Assembly: GCA_023460935.1 (NCBI GenBank)
Contig: JAEWOI010000030.1
Coordinates: 62,001 to 126,000 of the forward strand
Length of the DNA: 64,000 nt
Reading direction: 5' to 3'
Source: Actinomycetes bacterium
GTDB taxonomy: Bacteria; Actinomycetota; Actinomycetes; Propionibacteriales; Propionibacteriaceae
In this document: positions 35,936 through 45,274 of the stretch, piece by piece
Position numbering within the stretch: position 1 is the first letter of the stretch
How the letters are laid out: each line of letters begins with the position of its first letter
Program-made: the position numbers and the translations under genes
The notes under the pieces: model-generated
The model's database searches: none
The model's input: the letters and a program-made list of their open reading frames with translations, nothing else
What the model was told of the DNA's origin: nothing

Positions 35936-36025
35936 CGCACCGGATGGACGCCAGGGCCGGAGCGGCTGGACGCCGGAGGCCGGAGCGGCTGGACGCCGGA
36001 GGCCGGAGCGGGTGGACGGTGGGGA
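35936..36025. repeat. 23-bp tandem repeats upstream of obgE
   Basis: Two perfect 23-bp units (35957-35979 and 35980-36002, core GGAGCGGCTGGACGCC) are flanked by degenerate units on each side (about 35936 and 36003-36025). They contain no start codon and no clear hairpin. A candidate obgE -10, TAGACT (36049-36054), lies just downstream. Confidence 0.7.
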
Positions 36026-36107
36026 GGCCGGGCGGGTGGCCGGACGGATAGACTGAGCGCTCAGGCCGGCTCTCCGGCCAGTCCAGCCCAAGCCTCGAAG
36101 GGTTACC

Positions 36108-37607
36108 GTGGCCATCCCCTCCTTCATCGACCAGGCGGTGCTCACCGTGGCCGCAGGCAACGGTGGCCACGGGTGCGCATCGATCAAGCGGGAGAAGTTC
36201 AAGCCGCTCGGCGGCCCGGACGGCGGCAACGGCGGCAACGGCGGTTCGGTGGTCCTGCGGGTGGACCCCAACCTCACCACGCTCGTCGAGTACCACCGCC
36301 AGTCGGTGCGGCGGGCCAGCAACGGCCAGCCCGGCCGCGGGGACTTCGCCAACGGCGCCAACGGTGAAGACATCGTGCTCGCAGTGCCGGACGGGACGGT
36401 CGTCTCCGACGCCACCACCGGGGTGCTGCTGGCCGACCTGGTGGGCCCGGACGCGGAGATCGTGATCGCTGCCGGTGGCCGGGGAGGCCTGGGCAACGCA
36501 GCACTGGCCTCGAGTGCGCGCAAGGCCCCGGGCTTCGCCCTGCTCGGCGAGGAGGGGGAGTCCCGGCGGATCACCCTCGAGCTGAAGGTAGTGGCCGACA
36601 TCGGCCTGGTCGGCTTCCCCAGCGCCGGCAAGTCCTCGCTGATCGCAGCCATCTCGCGCGCCCGTCCGAAGATCGCCGACTACCCGTTCACGACGCTGGT
36701 GCCCAACCTCGGTGTCGTCGTGGCGGGGGAGACCACGTTCACCGTCGCCGACGTGCCCGGCCTGATCGAGGGGGCCAGCGGGGGCCGCGGCCTCGGCCAC
36801 GACTTCCTGCGGCACATCGAGCGCTGCCAGGCCATCGTCCACGTGATCGACTGCGCAACCTACGAGCCCGGCCGCGACCCGCTCACCGACCTCGACGTGA
36901 TCGAGGCCGAACTGGCTGCGCACGGCGGGCTCGAGGACCGCCCGCGCCTGGTCGCGCTGAACAAGGTGGACGTGCCGGACGGCGCCGAGCTGGCCGCCCT
37001 GGCCACCCCCGACCTGAAAGCGCGCGGCCTGCGGGTGTTCGCGGTCTCCACCAAGTCGGGCGAGGGACTCCAGGCCCTCACGTTCGCGATGGCAGAGGTC
37101 GTCGCAGCCCAGCGCGCCGAGGCACCGAAGCGCCCGCCGCAGCGGATCGTGATCCGGCCCGAACCGGTGACCAGCGGCCCCGAGTTCAGCATCACCCGGC
37201 AGGGTGACGGCGAGGGCGGGTTCGTCTGGCGGGTGCGCGGCAACAAGCCCGAGCGCTGGGTGCGGCAGACCGACTTCAACAACGCTGAGGCCGTCGGCTA
37301 CCTCGCCGACCGCTTCGCCCGCCTCGGCATCGAGGAGGAGCTGCTCGCCCTCGGCGCGGTGGCCGGTGACGCCGTCGCGATCGGCGGGGAGAACCCGGTG
37401 GTCTTCGACTTCGCCCCCCAGGTCGAGGTCGGCGCCGAGATCCTGTCGCGCCGCGGCGAGGACCAGCGCCTGTCCACCGAGCGGCCGGCCGCGCAGCGCC
37501 GCCGGGCGAAGGACGCCGAGTACCACGCCGCCCGCGCGGCGGAGCGCGAGGCCGAGCAGCACACCAGGCTGGCCGCGGAGGGTTTCGAGGATCCCGAAGA
37601 TGAGTGA
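36108..37607 (+). CDS. obgE: Obg-family GTPase (ribosome assembly, stress)
   Basis: A 499-residue GTPase. The N-terminal Obg domain has the glycine-rich [16 protein letters not shown] (about 40-55). The G domain carries [10 protein letters not shown] (G1, about 168), TTLVPNLG (G2), DVPGLIEG (G3), NKVD (G4) and an S-T-K-S block (G5). A C-terminal OCT domain (about 350-430, [18 protein letters not shown]) is followed by a charged tail. GTG 36108 has AAGGG five bases upstream. proB overlaps its end by 8 bases. Confidence 0.96.
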   Translation: MAIPSFIDQAVLTVAAGNGGHGCASIKREKFKPLGGPDGGNGGNGGSVVLRVDPNLTTLVEYHRQSVRRASNGQPGRGDFANGANGEDIVLAVPDGTVVSDATTGVLLADLVGPDAEIVIAAGGRGGLGNAALASSARKAPGFALLGEEGESRRITLELKVVADIGLVGFPSAGKSSLIAAISRARPKIADYPFTTLVPNLGVVVAGETTFTVADVPGLIEGASGGRGLGHDFLRHIERCQAIVHVIDCATYEPGRDPLTDLDVIEAELAAHGGLEDRPRLVALNKVDVPDGAELAALATPDLKARGLRVFAVSTKSGEGLQALTFAMAEVVAAQRAEAPKRPPQRIVIRPEPVTSGPEFSITRQGDGEGGFVWRVRGNKPERWVRQTDFNNAEAVGYLADRFARLGIEEELLALGAVAGDAVAIGGENPVVFDFAPQVEVGAEILSRRGEDQRLSTERPAAQRRRAKDAEYHAARAAEREAEQHTRLAAEGFEDPEDE

Positions 37608-38754
37608 GGCCCCCGCGTCCGCGGCGCCCGGCGCCCGGACCGAGATCACCGGTGCGCGCAGGCTGGTCGTCAAGGTTGGCTCCTCTTCGCTGACCGACCA
37701 CACCGGCGCCCTCGACATGGCCCGCATGGAGGCCCTGGTGGACGCGTTGGCTGCCGCCCGGCGGCGCGGCCAGGACGTGGTGCTGGTGTCCTCGGGTGCG
37801 ATGGCCTCCGGCATGGGCCCGCTGCGGATGCGCCACCGGCCGCGCGACCTGGCCAGCAAGCAGGCCGCAGCCTCGGTGGGGCAGGGCCTGCTGGTGGGCC
37901 GCTACGGCACCCTGTTCGCCCGGCACGGGCTCACCGTCGGCCAGGTGCTGCTTACCGTGGAGGACGTCGCCCGCCAGGATCACTACCGCAACGCGCTGCG
38001 CACCTTCACCCGGCTGCTGGAGCTCGGCGTGGTGCCGGTGGTCAACGAGAACGACACGGTGGCCACCCACGAGATCAAGTTCGGCGACAACGACCGCCTG
38101 GCAGCGCTGGTCGCGCACCTGGTCGGTGCGGAGGCCCTGGTGCTGCTCAGCGACGTGGACGCGCTCTACACCGCCCATCCCGCACAGCCGGACGCGACCC
38201 CGATCGCCGTGGTGGACGACCTCGAGGAGCTGCAGGTGGACACGTCGGGCCGCGGCGCGGCGATCGGCACCGGCGGGATGGAGACCAAGCTGCAGGCTGC
38301 CCGGATCGCCACCTCCTCAGGCATCCCGGTGGTGCTGGCCGCAGCGCAGAGCGTGGCCGCTGCGCTCGCCGGCGAGCCGGTCGGCACGTTCTTCCGCGCC
38401 ACCGGCAAGCGGCGCTCGCGCAAGCTGATGTGGCTGGCCTACGCCTCGGTCTCGCGCGGGGAGCTCGTGCTCGACCAGGGTGCCGTCCGGGCCGTGACCG
38501 AGGGCAAGGCCTCGCTGCTGCCGGCCGGCATCGTCGAGGTGCGCGGCAGCTTCCTTGCCGGCGACCCGGTGCGGCTGGTCGGCGAGAACGGCGCAGTGGT
38601 GGCCCGCGGGCTGGTGAGCTACGACTCCACCGAGCTGCCCGGCATCATCGGACGGTCCACCCGGGAGCTGGTCGCCGAGCGCGGCGCCCAGTTCGACCGC
38701 GAGGTGGTGCACCGCGACGACCTGATCGTGCGACCGAGAAAGAAGCGACTGTGA
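37600..38754 (+). CDS. proB: Glutamate 5-kinase with PUA domain
   Basis: A 384-residue enzyme for the first step of proline synthesis. The amino acid kinase domain shows [12 protein letters not shown] (about 20-31), [25 protein letters not shown] and [17 protein letters not shown]-terminal PUA domain (about 290-375) is present. ATG 37600 lies within the end of obgE (8-base overlap), so translation is coupled. Activity is normally feedback-inhibited by proline. The next gene, a PQ-loop membrane protein, overlaps by GTGA; proA follows it. Confidence 0.95.
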   Translation: MSEAPASAAPGARTEITGARRLVVKVGSSSLTDHTGALDMARMEALVDALAAARRRGQDVVLVSSGAMASGMGPLRMRHRPRDLASKQAAASVGQGLLVGRYGTLFARHGLTVGQVLLTVEDVARQDHYRNALRTFTRLLELGVVPVVNENDTVATHEIKFGDNDRLAALVAHLVGAEALVLLSDVDALYTAHPAQPDATPIAVVDDLEELQVDTSGRGAAIGTGGMETKLQAARIATSSGIPVVLAAAQSVAAALAGEPVGTFFRATGKRRSRKLMWLAYASVSRGELVLDQGAVRAVTEGKASLLPAGIVEVRGSFLAGDPVRLVGENGAVVARGLVSYDSTELPGIIGRSTRELVAERGAQFDREVVHRDDLIVRPRKKRL

Positions 38755-39410
38755 ACCTCGTGGAGATCGTCGGCTGGGGTGCGGCGTTCGTCGGCACCGT
38801 GCTGGGCCTGCCCCAGGTGTGGCGGCTGGTGCGCACCCGCAACGTCGAGGGGGTGTCGCTGCCGTTCTGGCAGGCGGTGCTCGCCCTCAACGTCGCCTGG
38901 ACGTCGCACGGCATGATCCTCGGCCAGCCGAACATGATCGTGCCCAACCTCCTCGGGCTGGGTTCCACGCTGCCCATCCTGTTCCTGATGGCCAGGGAGT
39001 TGCGGCGCCCCCTGGTCGGGGTGATGCTGCCCGGCGTGCTGTTCGCCGGCGCGATGATCGGGGTGGACCTGGCTTTCGGCACCGCTGCCTACGGCCTGAT
39101 CGCGGTGTTCCCGGCGCTGTTCGCCAACGCCGGGCAGTCGGTGGAGCTGATCCGCTCCCCGCGCGTGGTCGGGGTCTCCCCGGTCTTCCTGGTCGGAGCT
39201 GTGCTCAACCAGCTGCTGTGGATGGTGTGGGGGCTTCTGGTCAACGACGCCGGCACGATCATCACCGCCATCGCCACCCTTGTGGTCACCGTGTTCAACC
39301 TGGTCTGGTGGGCGCTGCGCAAGCTGGGGCTGCGAGCCTTCGGTGTGCCCACCACCGAGGAACTGCGCGCCTACGTCCGCGCCCGGAGCCGGGCCGGCGC
39401 CTCGCGTTAG
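38751..39410 (+). CDS. PQ-loop / SWEET-like seven-helix membrane protein
   Basis: A 219-residue membrane protein with about seven predicted helices and two PQ-loop-type repeats: [17 protein letters not shown] (about 19-35) and [15 protein letters not shown] (about 127-141), each followed by helices rich in N, W and aromatic residues. PQ-loop proteins include sugar SWEETs and amino acid exporters. A two-repeat, single-chain form in a bacterium differs from the usual dimeric one-repeat SemiSWEET. The GTG start overlaps proB by 4 bases, so it is coupled to proline synthesis. A role in moving an amino acid or osmolyte is a guess from context. Confidence 0.75.
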   Translation: MNLVEIVGWGAAFVGTVLGLPQVWRLVRTRNVEGVSLPFWQAVLALNVAWTSHGMILGQPNMIVPNLLGLGSTLPILFLMARELRRPLVGVMLPGVLFAGAMIGVDLAFGTAAYGLIAVFPALFANAGQSVELIRSPRVVGVSPVFLVGAVLNQLLWMVWGLLVNDAGTIITAIATLVVTVFNLVWWALRKLGLRAFGVPTTEELRAYVRARSRAGASR

Positions 39411-39413
39411 TCT
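39408..39413 (+). promoter_or_regulatory. -10 element of proA (leaderless type)
   Basis: TAGTCT overlaps the PQ-loop gene stop codon and is followed by seven bases and the ATG at 39421. Confidence 0.5.
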
Positions 39414-39420
39414 TCTCGCC

Positions 39421-40662
39421 ATGACCTTCGCCGAACAGGCCAAGCAGGCCAAGGCCGCGGCCCGCTCGCTCGCCCTGGCCAGCCGGGCTGCCAAGGACGC
39501 AGCCCTGCACGCGATGGCCGCAGCCCTGACCGCCTCCGCCGAGCCGGTGCTCGCCGGCAACGCTGAGGACGTGGCCGCTGCGGAGGCCGCCGGCACCGAC
39601 CAGGCGATGATCGACCGGCTGCGCCTCACCCCGGCCCGGATCGAGGGCATGGCAGACGGGCTGCGCGCCCTGGCCGGCCTGCCCGACCCGGTCGGAGAGG
39701 TGGTGCGCGGCTGGACCAACGCCAACGGCGTCCGCGTGCGCCAGGTGCGCGTGCCACTCGGGGTGGTGGGCATCATCTACGAGGCCCGGCCCAACGTCAC
39801 GGCGGACGCAGCCGGCATCTGCCTGAAGTCCGGCAATGCCGCCCTGCTGCGTGGCTCGTCCTCGGCCCTGAACTCCAACCGGGCCGTTGTGGCCGCCCTC
39901 CGCGAGGGGCTGGTGGCCTCCGGGCTGCCGGCGGACGCCGTCCAGCTCGTCGAGGGCGACCGGGGCGTGACCGCGGAGATGATGGCGGCCCGCGGCCTGG
40001 TCGACGTGCTGATCCCGCGCGGGGGAGCCGGCCTGATCAACGCAGTGGTGGACGGCTCGAAGGTGCCGGTGATCGAGACCGGCACCGGCAACTGCCACCT
40101 GTTCGTCGACGCCAGCGCCGACCCCGACATGGCGATCGGGATCCTGCTGAACGCCAAGGTGCAGCGGCCCAGCGTGTGCAACGCGCTGGAGACCCTCCTG
40201 GTGCACGCCGACGTGGCGCCCTCGTTCCTGCCCCGCGCCCTCGCTGCCCTCGGCGAGGCAGGGGTCACCGTCCACGGCACTCCTGCGGTCACGGCGTACT
40301 CGGCGGACGTGGTGCCGGCCGGCCCGCAGGAGTTCGACGGTGAGTACCTCTCCCTGGACCTGGCCTGCGACATCGTCGACAGCCTGGACGAGGCCATCGC
40401 ACACATCCAGGTGCACAGCACCGGCCACTCCGAGACCATCGTCACCAACGACCGGCGCGCTGCCGAACGGTTCGCCGCCGAGGTGGACGCGGCTGCGGTG
40501 CTGGTGAACGCATCGTCCCGGTTCGTCGACGGCGGCGAGTTCGGTTTCGGCGCCGAGATCGGCATCTCCACCCAGAAGCTGCACGCCCGCGGGCCGATGG
40601 GTCTTGAGGAGATGACCTCAACCAAGTACCTGGTCGACGGCGACGGCCAGACCCGCGCCTGA
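39421..40662 (+). CDS. proA: Gamma-glutamyl phosphate reductase
   Basis: A 413-residue NADPH-dependent enzyme, second step of proline synthesis. It shows [21 protein letters not shown] (about 118-138), [25 protein letters not shown], the catalytic cysteine in [15 protein letters not shown] (about 262) and [17 protein letters not shown]. Length is normal. It lies 10 bases after the PQ-loop gene and carries its own leaderless-type promoter, so it can be expressed apart from proB. Confidence 0.96.
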   Translation: MTFAEQAKQAKAAARSLALASRAAKDAALHAMAAALTASAEPVLAGNAEDVAAAEAAGTDQAMIDRLRLTPARIEGMADGLRALAGLPDPVGEVVRGWTNANGVRVRQVRVPLGVVGIIYEARPNVTADAAGICLKSGNAALLRGSSSALNSNRAVVAALREGLVASGLPADAVQLVEGDRGVTAEMMAARGLVDVLIPRGGAGLINAVVDGSKVPVIETGTGNCHLFVDASADPDMAIGILLNAKVQRPSVCNALETLLVHADVAPSFLPRALAALGEAGVTVHGTPAVTAYSADVVPAGPQEFDGEYLSLDLACDIVDSLDEAIAHIQVHSTGHSETIVTNDRRAAERFAAEVDAAAVLVNASSRFVDGGEFGFGAEIGISTQKLHARGPMGLEEMTSTKYLVDGDGQTRA

Positions 40663-40683
40663 CCAGCTGCTGTGCCCGGCGTG

Positions 40684-40689
40684 TAGTAT
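40684..40689 (+). promoter_or_regulatory. -10 element of the small ORF-nadD-rsfS operon (leaderless type)
   Basis: TAGTAT, the best -10 match of its class here, is followed by seven bases and the ATG at 40697. Confidence 0.55.
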
Positions 40690-40696
40690 CCGCGGC

Positions 40697-40828
40697 ATGC
40701 AGAGCGTGCTCGAGGTCGCCGTCGACGCCACCGGCCCGGTCCTGGTCGGTGTGGTCACCTTCCTGATCCTTGCCGCGGGGCTGGGCTTCGTCCGTCAGGT
40801 CGGCAAGAGCCGCCCGCACGCCAAATGA
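40697..40828 (+). CDS. 43-residue single-helix membrane peptide coupled to nadD
   Basis: The reading frame runs from ATG 40697 to TGA 40826-40828 and encodes 43 residues: a short acidic start ([10 protein letters not shown]), a hydrophobic helix (about residues 12-31, [20 protein letters not shown]) and a basic end ([11 protein letters not shown]). The TAGTAT -10 places the transcript start on its ATG, and its stop overlaps the nadD ATG (ATGA). Promoter, coupling and G/C third positions together make it a likely real gene. I do not know a family. It may serve as a leader that carries ribosomes into nadD. Confidence 0.65.
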   Translation: MQSVLEVAVDATGPVLVGVVTFLILAAGLGFVRQVGKSRPHAK

Positions 40829-41472
40829 GCGAAACGCCCATCGTCTGGGAGCGCTCCGGCAGCCGGCGGCTGCGCCTAGGCGTGATGGGCGGCACCTTCG
40901 ACCCGATCCACCACGGCCACCTCGTGGCCGCCAGTGAGGTGCAGGCCCGGTTCGCGCTGGACGAGGTGGTGTTCGTCCCCACCGGGGAGCCGTGGCAGAA
41001 GGCCGACCGGCAGGTGTCGATGGCCGAGGACCGGTACCTGATGACGACCATCGCCACCGCGTCCAACCCCCGGTTCTCGGTGAGCCGGGTGGACATCGAG
41101 CGGCCCGGGCTGACCTACACCGTCGACACGCTGCGCGACATCCGCAAGCTGCGCGGCGAGGACATGGACCTGTTCTTCATCACCGGCGCGGACGCACTCA
41201 GCCAGATCCTCACCTGGAAGGGCGTGGCGGAGATGTTCGAGCTCGCCCACTTCGTCGGGGTCTCCCGGCCGGGCGTCGCGCTGGGGGAGAGCGACATCGC
41301 CCACCTGCCCGAGCACAAGGTCACCCTGCTCGAGGTGCCCGCCCTGACCATCTCGTCCACCGCCTGCCGCGAGCGCGTGGCCGAGGGACTTCCGATCTGG
41401 TACCTGGTGCCGGACGGCATCGTCCAGTACATCGCCAAGCGCGGCCTCTACCGACCAAGAGGAGCACAGTGA
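40825..41472 (+). CDS. nadD: Nicotinate-nucleotide adenylyltransferase
   Basis: A 215-residue nucleotidyltransferase forming deamido-NAD+ from nicotinate mononucleotide. The [12 protein letters not shown] motif (about residues 20-31) holds the H-x-G-H site, and [20 protein letters not shown] contains the ISSTxxR block. The product is the substrate of NadE, encoded at 29107-31146. ATGA overlap with the 43-residue peptide gene upstream and GTGA overlap with rsfS downstream. Confidence 0.95.
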   Translation: MSETPIVWERSGSRRLRLGVMGGTFDPIHHGHLVAASEVQARFALDEVVFVPTGEPWQKADRQVSMAEDRYLMTTIATASNPRFSVSRVDIERPGLTYTVDTLRDIRKLRGEDMDLFFITGADALSQILTWKGVAEMFELAHFVGVSRPGVALGESDIAHLPEHKVTLLEVPALTISSTACRERVAEGLPIWYLVPDGIVQYIAKRGLYRPRGAQ

Positions 41473-41846
41473 CCGCAACAGAGCACGCGATCGAGATCGC
41501 CCGGATCGCCGCGAGGGCCGCTGTCGGCAAGCTCGCCAAGGACCCGGTGGCCTTCGACGTCTCCGAGCGCCTGGCGATCACCGACGTGTTCCTGATCGTT
41601 GCCGCGACCAACGAGCGCCAGGTCGGCGCCGTCGTGGACGCGGTGGAGGAGGCCCTGCTGAAGGCTGGGGAGAAGCCGGTGCGCCGGGAGGGCGACCGGG
41701 AGAACCGGTGGGTGCTGCTCGACTTCCTCGACACCGTGGTGCACGTGCAGCACACCGAGGAGCGCGCGCTGTACGGCCTGGAGCGGCTGTGGAAGGACTG
41801 CCCCCGGCTGGAACTGGGCGACCTGGAAGCCCCGCCGGCCGGATGA
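41469..41846 (+). CDS. rsfS: Ribosomal silencing factor RsfS
   Basis: A 125-residue protein binding L14 and blocking subunit joining in starvation. It shows the family segments [25 protein letters not shown] and [21 protein letters not shown], then [11 protein letters not shown]. The GTG start has AGGAG four bases upstream and overlaps the nadD stop. It always neighbours nadD in actinobacteria. Confidence 0.95.
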   Translation: MTATEHAIEIARIAARAAVGKLAKDPVAFDVSERLAITDVFLIVAATNERQVGAVVDAVEEALLKAGEKPVRREGDRENRWVLLDFLDTVVHVQHTEERALYGLERLWKDCPRLELGDLEAPPAG

Positions 41847-42457
41847 CCGCCGCGCGGGTGTTCCTGCTGCGGCACGGCGTCACCGACTGGAACGACGGCG
41901 GTCGCTTCCAGGGCCACGCCGACATCCCGCTGAACGTCGCGGGGGAGCAGCAGGCGGCAGCTGCCGCTGACCGGCTGGCCGGCTCAGGAGTGACCAGCGT
42001 GCACTGCTCGGACCTGTCCAGGGCCGCCCAGACCGCCCGGATCATCGCTGCCCGGTTCGGCCTGGAGCCCCGGCCCGACCCCCGGCTGCGCGAGGTGGAC
42101 GTCGGCTCCTGGGCCGGGCTCAGCATCGATGAGGTCGGCCGGCTGGAGCCGGACTTCTGGCCGGCCCTGAATGAAGGACGTGACTTCCGCCGCTCGCCCA
42201 CCGGCGAGTCCGCGACGGAATCCGGCCGCAGGGTGGCGCTGGCGCTGCTGGACCTCGCCGAGGCCGCAGGCGACGGCGAGACCGTGCTTGCCGTCGGCCA
42301 TGGGTTGTCGCTCCGGGTGGGCGCGTTGCTGCTGATGGGGCTGGACTACTCCCACGCCCGGCTGTTCGCAGGCCTCGGCAACTGCCACTGGCTGGTGCTA
42401 CGCCCGGGCGCGGAGTACTGGCGGCTGCTCGCCTACAACGAGCACGCCGGAGCCTGA
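41843..42457 (+). CDS. Histidine phosphatase (phosphoglycerate mutase-like; possible GpgP)
   Basis: A 204-residue enzyme with the RHG motif FLLRHGVTDWN (phospho-His near residue 11), a second Arg in SDLSRAAQTA, the Glu in REVDVGSWAG and the second His in AVGHGLSLR. ATGA overlap with rsfS. The gene at this place in mycobacteria (next to rsfS) is glucosyl-3-phosphoglycerate phosphatase, so that role is possible. Other small-molecule phosphatases of this family cannot be excluded. Confidence 0.85.
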   Translation: MTAARVFLLRHGVTDWNDGGRFQGHADIPLNVAGEQQAAAAADRLAGSGVTSVHCSDLSRAAQTARIIAARFGLEPRPDPRLREVDVGSWAGLSIDEVGRLEPDFWPALNEGRDFRRSPTGESATESGRRVALALLDLAEAAGDGETVLAVGHGLSLRVGALLLMGLDYSHARLFAGLGNCHWLVLRPGAEYWRLLAYNEHAGA

Positions 42458-42564
42458 GCCGGGCCCTTCCGGACACCCGCTAAGCACACTCCCGCATTGC
42501 GGTGGGCGACGGGGGTGGTCGACGGTGGGACCCGCAAGCCGTCACCGGCGCCGGAGGAGACGGG

Positions 42565-43314
42565 ATGGTCGTTGCACCCCGGGGCTACCGGGCCCAGGCG
42601 GACGGGGCCGGCACGGTGTTCGTCCCGGAGCCGCCGGTGCCGGGCGCCCCCGTCGTCGGCCTGGCTCCGGTCGAGACTGCGGAGGAGGGACCGCTGGATC
42701 CCGAGACGCTGCTGCCCGCAGCGCTGCCGGGCTGGCGCCCTGTCGGAGCCTGGTCGCGCACCACGGCCGGGACCACCGGCACCGGTGCCGGCTTCCGCTC
42801 CTGGCAGGCCGACGTGCAGGGCCCTCCAGGCGCCGAGCCGGCCGTCCTGGGAGTGCTGCTGCTCACCCTCGCCTCTGGAGGCTCGGCCAGGCTGCTGTGG
42901 GCTGTCGGGAACCCGGCCCAGGCCGTGCTCGAAGGTGAACCGCTGCTGCGGATCCTGCACGCAGCAGCTGCCGAACTGCCCCCCGGCGAGCCGCCAGACC
43001 TGCGCGGCGCCTGGCTCGACCACAACGCGGGCGGTTCGGTCCAGTACCGCTTCGGTGCCGAGGGGTCGCTGCTGCGCGAACTGGTGGCCACCACCAGCTT
43101 CGCCACCTCTGAGCGCACCACCACGACCTACCGGGACGGGGACTACCGCATGGCAGGCGGAGAGCTGGTGCTGCGCGCCGGCGGGGTGGCAGAACGGTTC
43201 CAGGTGCGGGTGTTCGACGAGTTCGGCTACGGCGCCCAGACCCCGCTCCACCTGCTCGGCCTGCTGCCTCGGGACGGCGGCCCGGAGCTCACCTACGCCC
43301 GGCTGGAGGGATGA
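42565..43314 (+). CDS. Conserved-looking hypothetical protein, 249 residues
   Basis: I do not recognise a family. ATG 42565 has GGAGGAG five bases upstream, a very good ribosome site, so it is preferred over the upstream GTG 42502. There is no signal peptide and no membrane helix. Residues 1-60 are Pro/Val-rich. The middle has LLLTLASGGSARLLWAVGNPAQAV, and the C-terminal half (LDHNAGGSVQYRF, TTYRDGDYRMAGGELVLRAGG) suggests beta strands, perhaps a lipocalin-like or scaffold fold. Codon use matches its neighbours. It converges with the GDPD gene, 1 base apart. Confidence 0.6.
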   Translation: MVVAPRGYRAQADGAGTVFVPEPPVPGAPVVGLAPVETAEEGPLDPETLLPAALPGWRPVGAWSRTTAGTTGTGAGFRSWQADVQGPPGAEPAVLGVLLLTLASGGSARLLWAVGNPAQAVLEGEPLLRILHAAAAELPPGEPPDLRGAWLDHNAGGSVQYRFGAEGSLLRELVATTSFATSERTTTTYRDGDYRMAGGELVLRAGGVAERFQVRVFDEFGYGAQTPLHLLGLLPRDGGPELTYARLEG

Positions 43315-43315
43315 A

Positions 43316-44575
43316 TCAGGCGAACCTGATCCGGGTGTAGCCGAGCACCTTCACCGTCAGCCTGACGGTGGCGGTCGTGTAGATGCGCAGCTTTCCGCCG
43401 TCGCCGAGCGGCGCCTTCAGCGTGATCGTCCTGGTGCCCCTGGGCAGGGCCGCGCGCACGGAACTGGACAACGGGGAGGAGTTCGCGCCGACGTAGAGGC
43501 TGCCCTTTCCCCGCCCGCCGCGCACGGTGATCGCCACCGTCACCGTGTCCAGCTGCGCGACGGCGGCCGTCGGCACAGCCTTGCCGAGCACCTGCTTGTA
43601 CTGGCGCTGGTTGGCCCGGTAGGTCGTGTCGCTGATGGTCACCGGGCTGCGCAGCTTGGTCAGCGTGGCCACCGGGACCGGGTTGATGTTGATCCGGCCC
43701 GAAATCAGGTCGGCCTGCGTCCTGGACGGGGTGTCGGTACTCAGCAGGTGCCTGCGGCCGCCGTAGTGGATGGTGAAGGCCAGTTGTTCGTCGCCCGACA
43801 CCTCCCACGGGGTCGGGTCCATTCCCTTGGCCTTCACGTAGCGCGCCCAGTACGCCGAGGTGTCCTTCATCCTCAGGCCGAAGGCATCCGCACCCAGCTT
43901 GGCTGCGAGCCGCACCCGGTCAAGATCGACCTTCGCGTAGTCGAGGGCGACCACCGGCAACTCGGGCGCGATCTTCCGGATCGCGGGCAGCGTCGCCTCC
44001 CAGTGGAAGCTGATGATCGACGTCCGGCCGAGCAGGCCGTGGTCCTCGGCAATGCCGAGAGCCTTGGTGGCGTAGGCCGCGCGGCTGCTCACCGGTTGGC
44101 CGGTGTAGGCCTTGATGTCCAGCGCCAGCCCCACGTCCGCATGGTCGGCCAGCAGCTCAGCCAACTCGACCAGAGTGGGGATCGGCACGGTCTTGCGCCC
44201 CTCCCGGTCCTCACAGCGCACCTCGGCCACCTGGGCCAGCGTCATCAGGTGGATGCTCTGCCCGGTGTGGGTGCACCGGGCGGTCAGCTTGTCGTAGTGG
44301 TTGAGCACCGCGTGCCCGTCCTTGGTGAACAGGACGTCTGTCTCGATGGCGTCGAATCCCTCCTCCACGCTGTGGGTGAACGCCTCCATGGAGTTCTCGG
44401 GCCACTGGAGCAGACCGCCGCGGTGGGACAGGACGCCGAAGGTGACCCCGGCGGAGTTCGTGACCGGGGACCCATCACCGGTCACCGTCTTGGCCGGGGA
44501 CGGGGTCGCGGCGGACAGGGACAGGGCACATGCGGCGAGCAGCGCTGCGGTCGCTCGGAGCAGGGGAACGGGCAC
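43316..44575 (-). CDS. Secreted glycerophosphodiester phosphodiesterase
   Basis: A 419-residue exported enzyme releasing glycerol-3-phosphate from glycerophosphodiesters. A signal peptide (LLRATAALLAACALSLSAATPSPA) precedes a GDPD TIM barrel with SHRGGLLQWPENS (catalytic His), DAIETDVLFTKDGHAVLNHYDKL and VGLALDIKAY. A C-terminal beta domain (about 300-419, with GRGKGSLYVGANSSPL) may bind cell wall or substrate. GTG 44575 is chosen because TAGGGT (44610-44615) would start transcription near 44602, past the alternative ATG 44608, and because it gives a cleaner signal peptide. No lipobox is seen. Confidence 0.85.
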   Translation of the reverse strand: MPVPLLRATAALLAACALSLSAATPSPAKTVTGDGSPVTNSAGVTFGVLSHRGGLLQWPENSMEAFTHSVEEGFDAIETDVLFTKDGHAVLNHYDKLTARCTHTGQSIHLMTLAQVAEVRCEDREGRKTVPIPTLVELAELLADHADVGLALDIKAYTGQPVSSRAAYATKALGIAEDHGLLGRTSIISFHWEATLPAIRKIAPELPVVALDYAKVDLDRVRLAAKLGADAFGLRMKDTSAYWARYVKAKGMDPTPWEVSGDEQLAFTIHYGGRRHLLSTDTPSRTQADLISGRININPVPVATLTKLRSPVTISDTTYRANQRQYKQVLGKAVPTAAVAQLDTVTVAITVRGGRGKGSLYVGANSSPLSSSVRAALPRGTRTITLKAPLGDGGKLRIYTTATVRLTVKVLGYTRIRFA

Positions 44576-44766
44576 GGGGTCTTCACTTTCGTCTCGCCGG
44601 GTGGCCATCACCCTAGGGGCCCTGCGGCACGGGTCGCTTGCCGGCTCGCACACCGGTGCGCGAACCTCAAGCGCTGGTTCAGCGCTGGTGCCCCGCTGCA
44701 GGAGAATCGCCCGGCATAGCATGAAGGGGTCGGCCCACCCCGAAGCCGGCGCAGTGAGGGGTAGCG

Positions 44767-45258
44767 ATGATCCAGGTCAGGCTGACCAGTCTCGCGGTCG
44801 ATTCCCGCGGGCTCCCGGTCGTGATGCTCGAGCCGGTGGAAGCCGTCAGCGATGCCCGACGCGTGCTGCCGATCTGGATCGGGGTGCAGGAGGCGACGGC
44901 GATCATGCTGGCCGTGGAGGGCGCCGAGCCGCCGCGCCCGCTCGTCTATGACCTGATGACCACCGTGATCGACCGGCTGGAGGCCCGCGTGCACCAGGTC
45001 GCCGTCACGAAGCTGGAGGACAAGACCTATTACGCCGAGATCACGCTGCGCACGCAGGGCGGCGACGAAGTGATCGACGCCCGGCCGTCGGACTCGATCG
45101 CGCTGGCGGTGCGCACCGGCGCACCGATCTTCGTTGCCGAGGCGGTGTTCGCCGCTGCCGGGGTCAGCGACGCCGCCAGCGAGGGCGAGGAGGAGTCGGA
45201 GGTGGCCGCCTTCCACGAGTTCCTCGACTCGGTGGACCCCGAGGACTTCAGGGGGTAG
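44767..45258 (+). CDS. Bifunctional nuclease family (DUF151) protein
   Basis: A 163-residue cytoplasmic protein of the BFN/DUF151 family: VVMLEPVE, RVLPIWIGVQEATAIMLAVEG (about 36-56), PLVYDLM, YYAEITLRTQGGDEVIDARPSDSIALAVRTGAPIFVAE. Plant and thermophile relatives have RNase and DNase activity, but bacterial roles are little known. An acidic C-terminal tail follows. AGGGG lies five bases before the ATG; TAGCAT at about 44718-44723 may be the -10. It converges with glycerate kinase. Confidence 0.9.
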   Translation: MIQVRLTSLAVDSRGLPVVMLEPVEAVSDARRVLPIWIGVQEATAIMLAVEGAEPPRPLVYDLMTTVIDRLEARVHQVAVTKLEDKTYYAEITLRTQGGDEVIDARPSDSIALAVRTGAPIFVAEAVFAAAGVSDAASEGEEESEVAAFHEFLDSVDPEDFRG

Positions 45259-45274
45259 GCGCCCGCCGCGGAGG

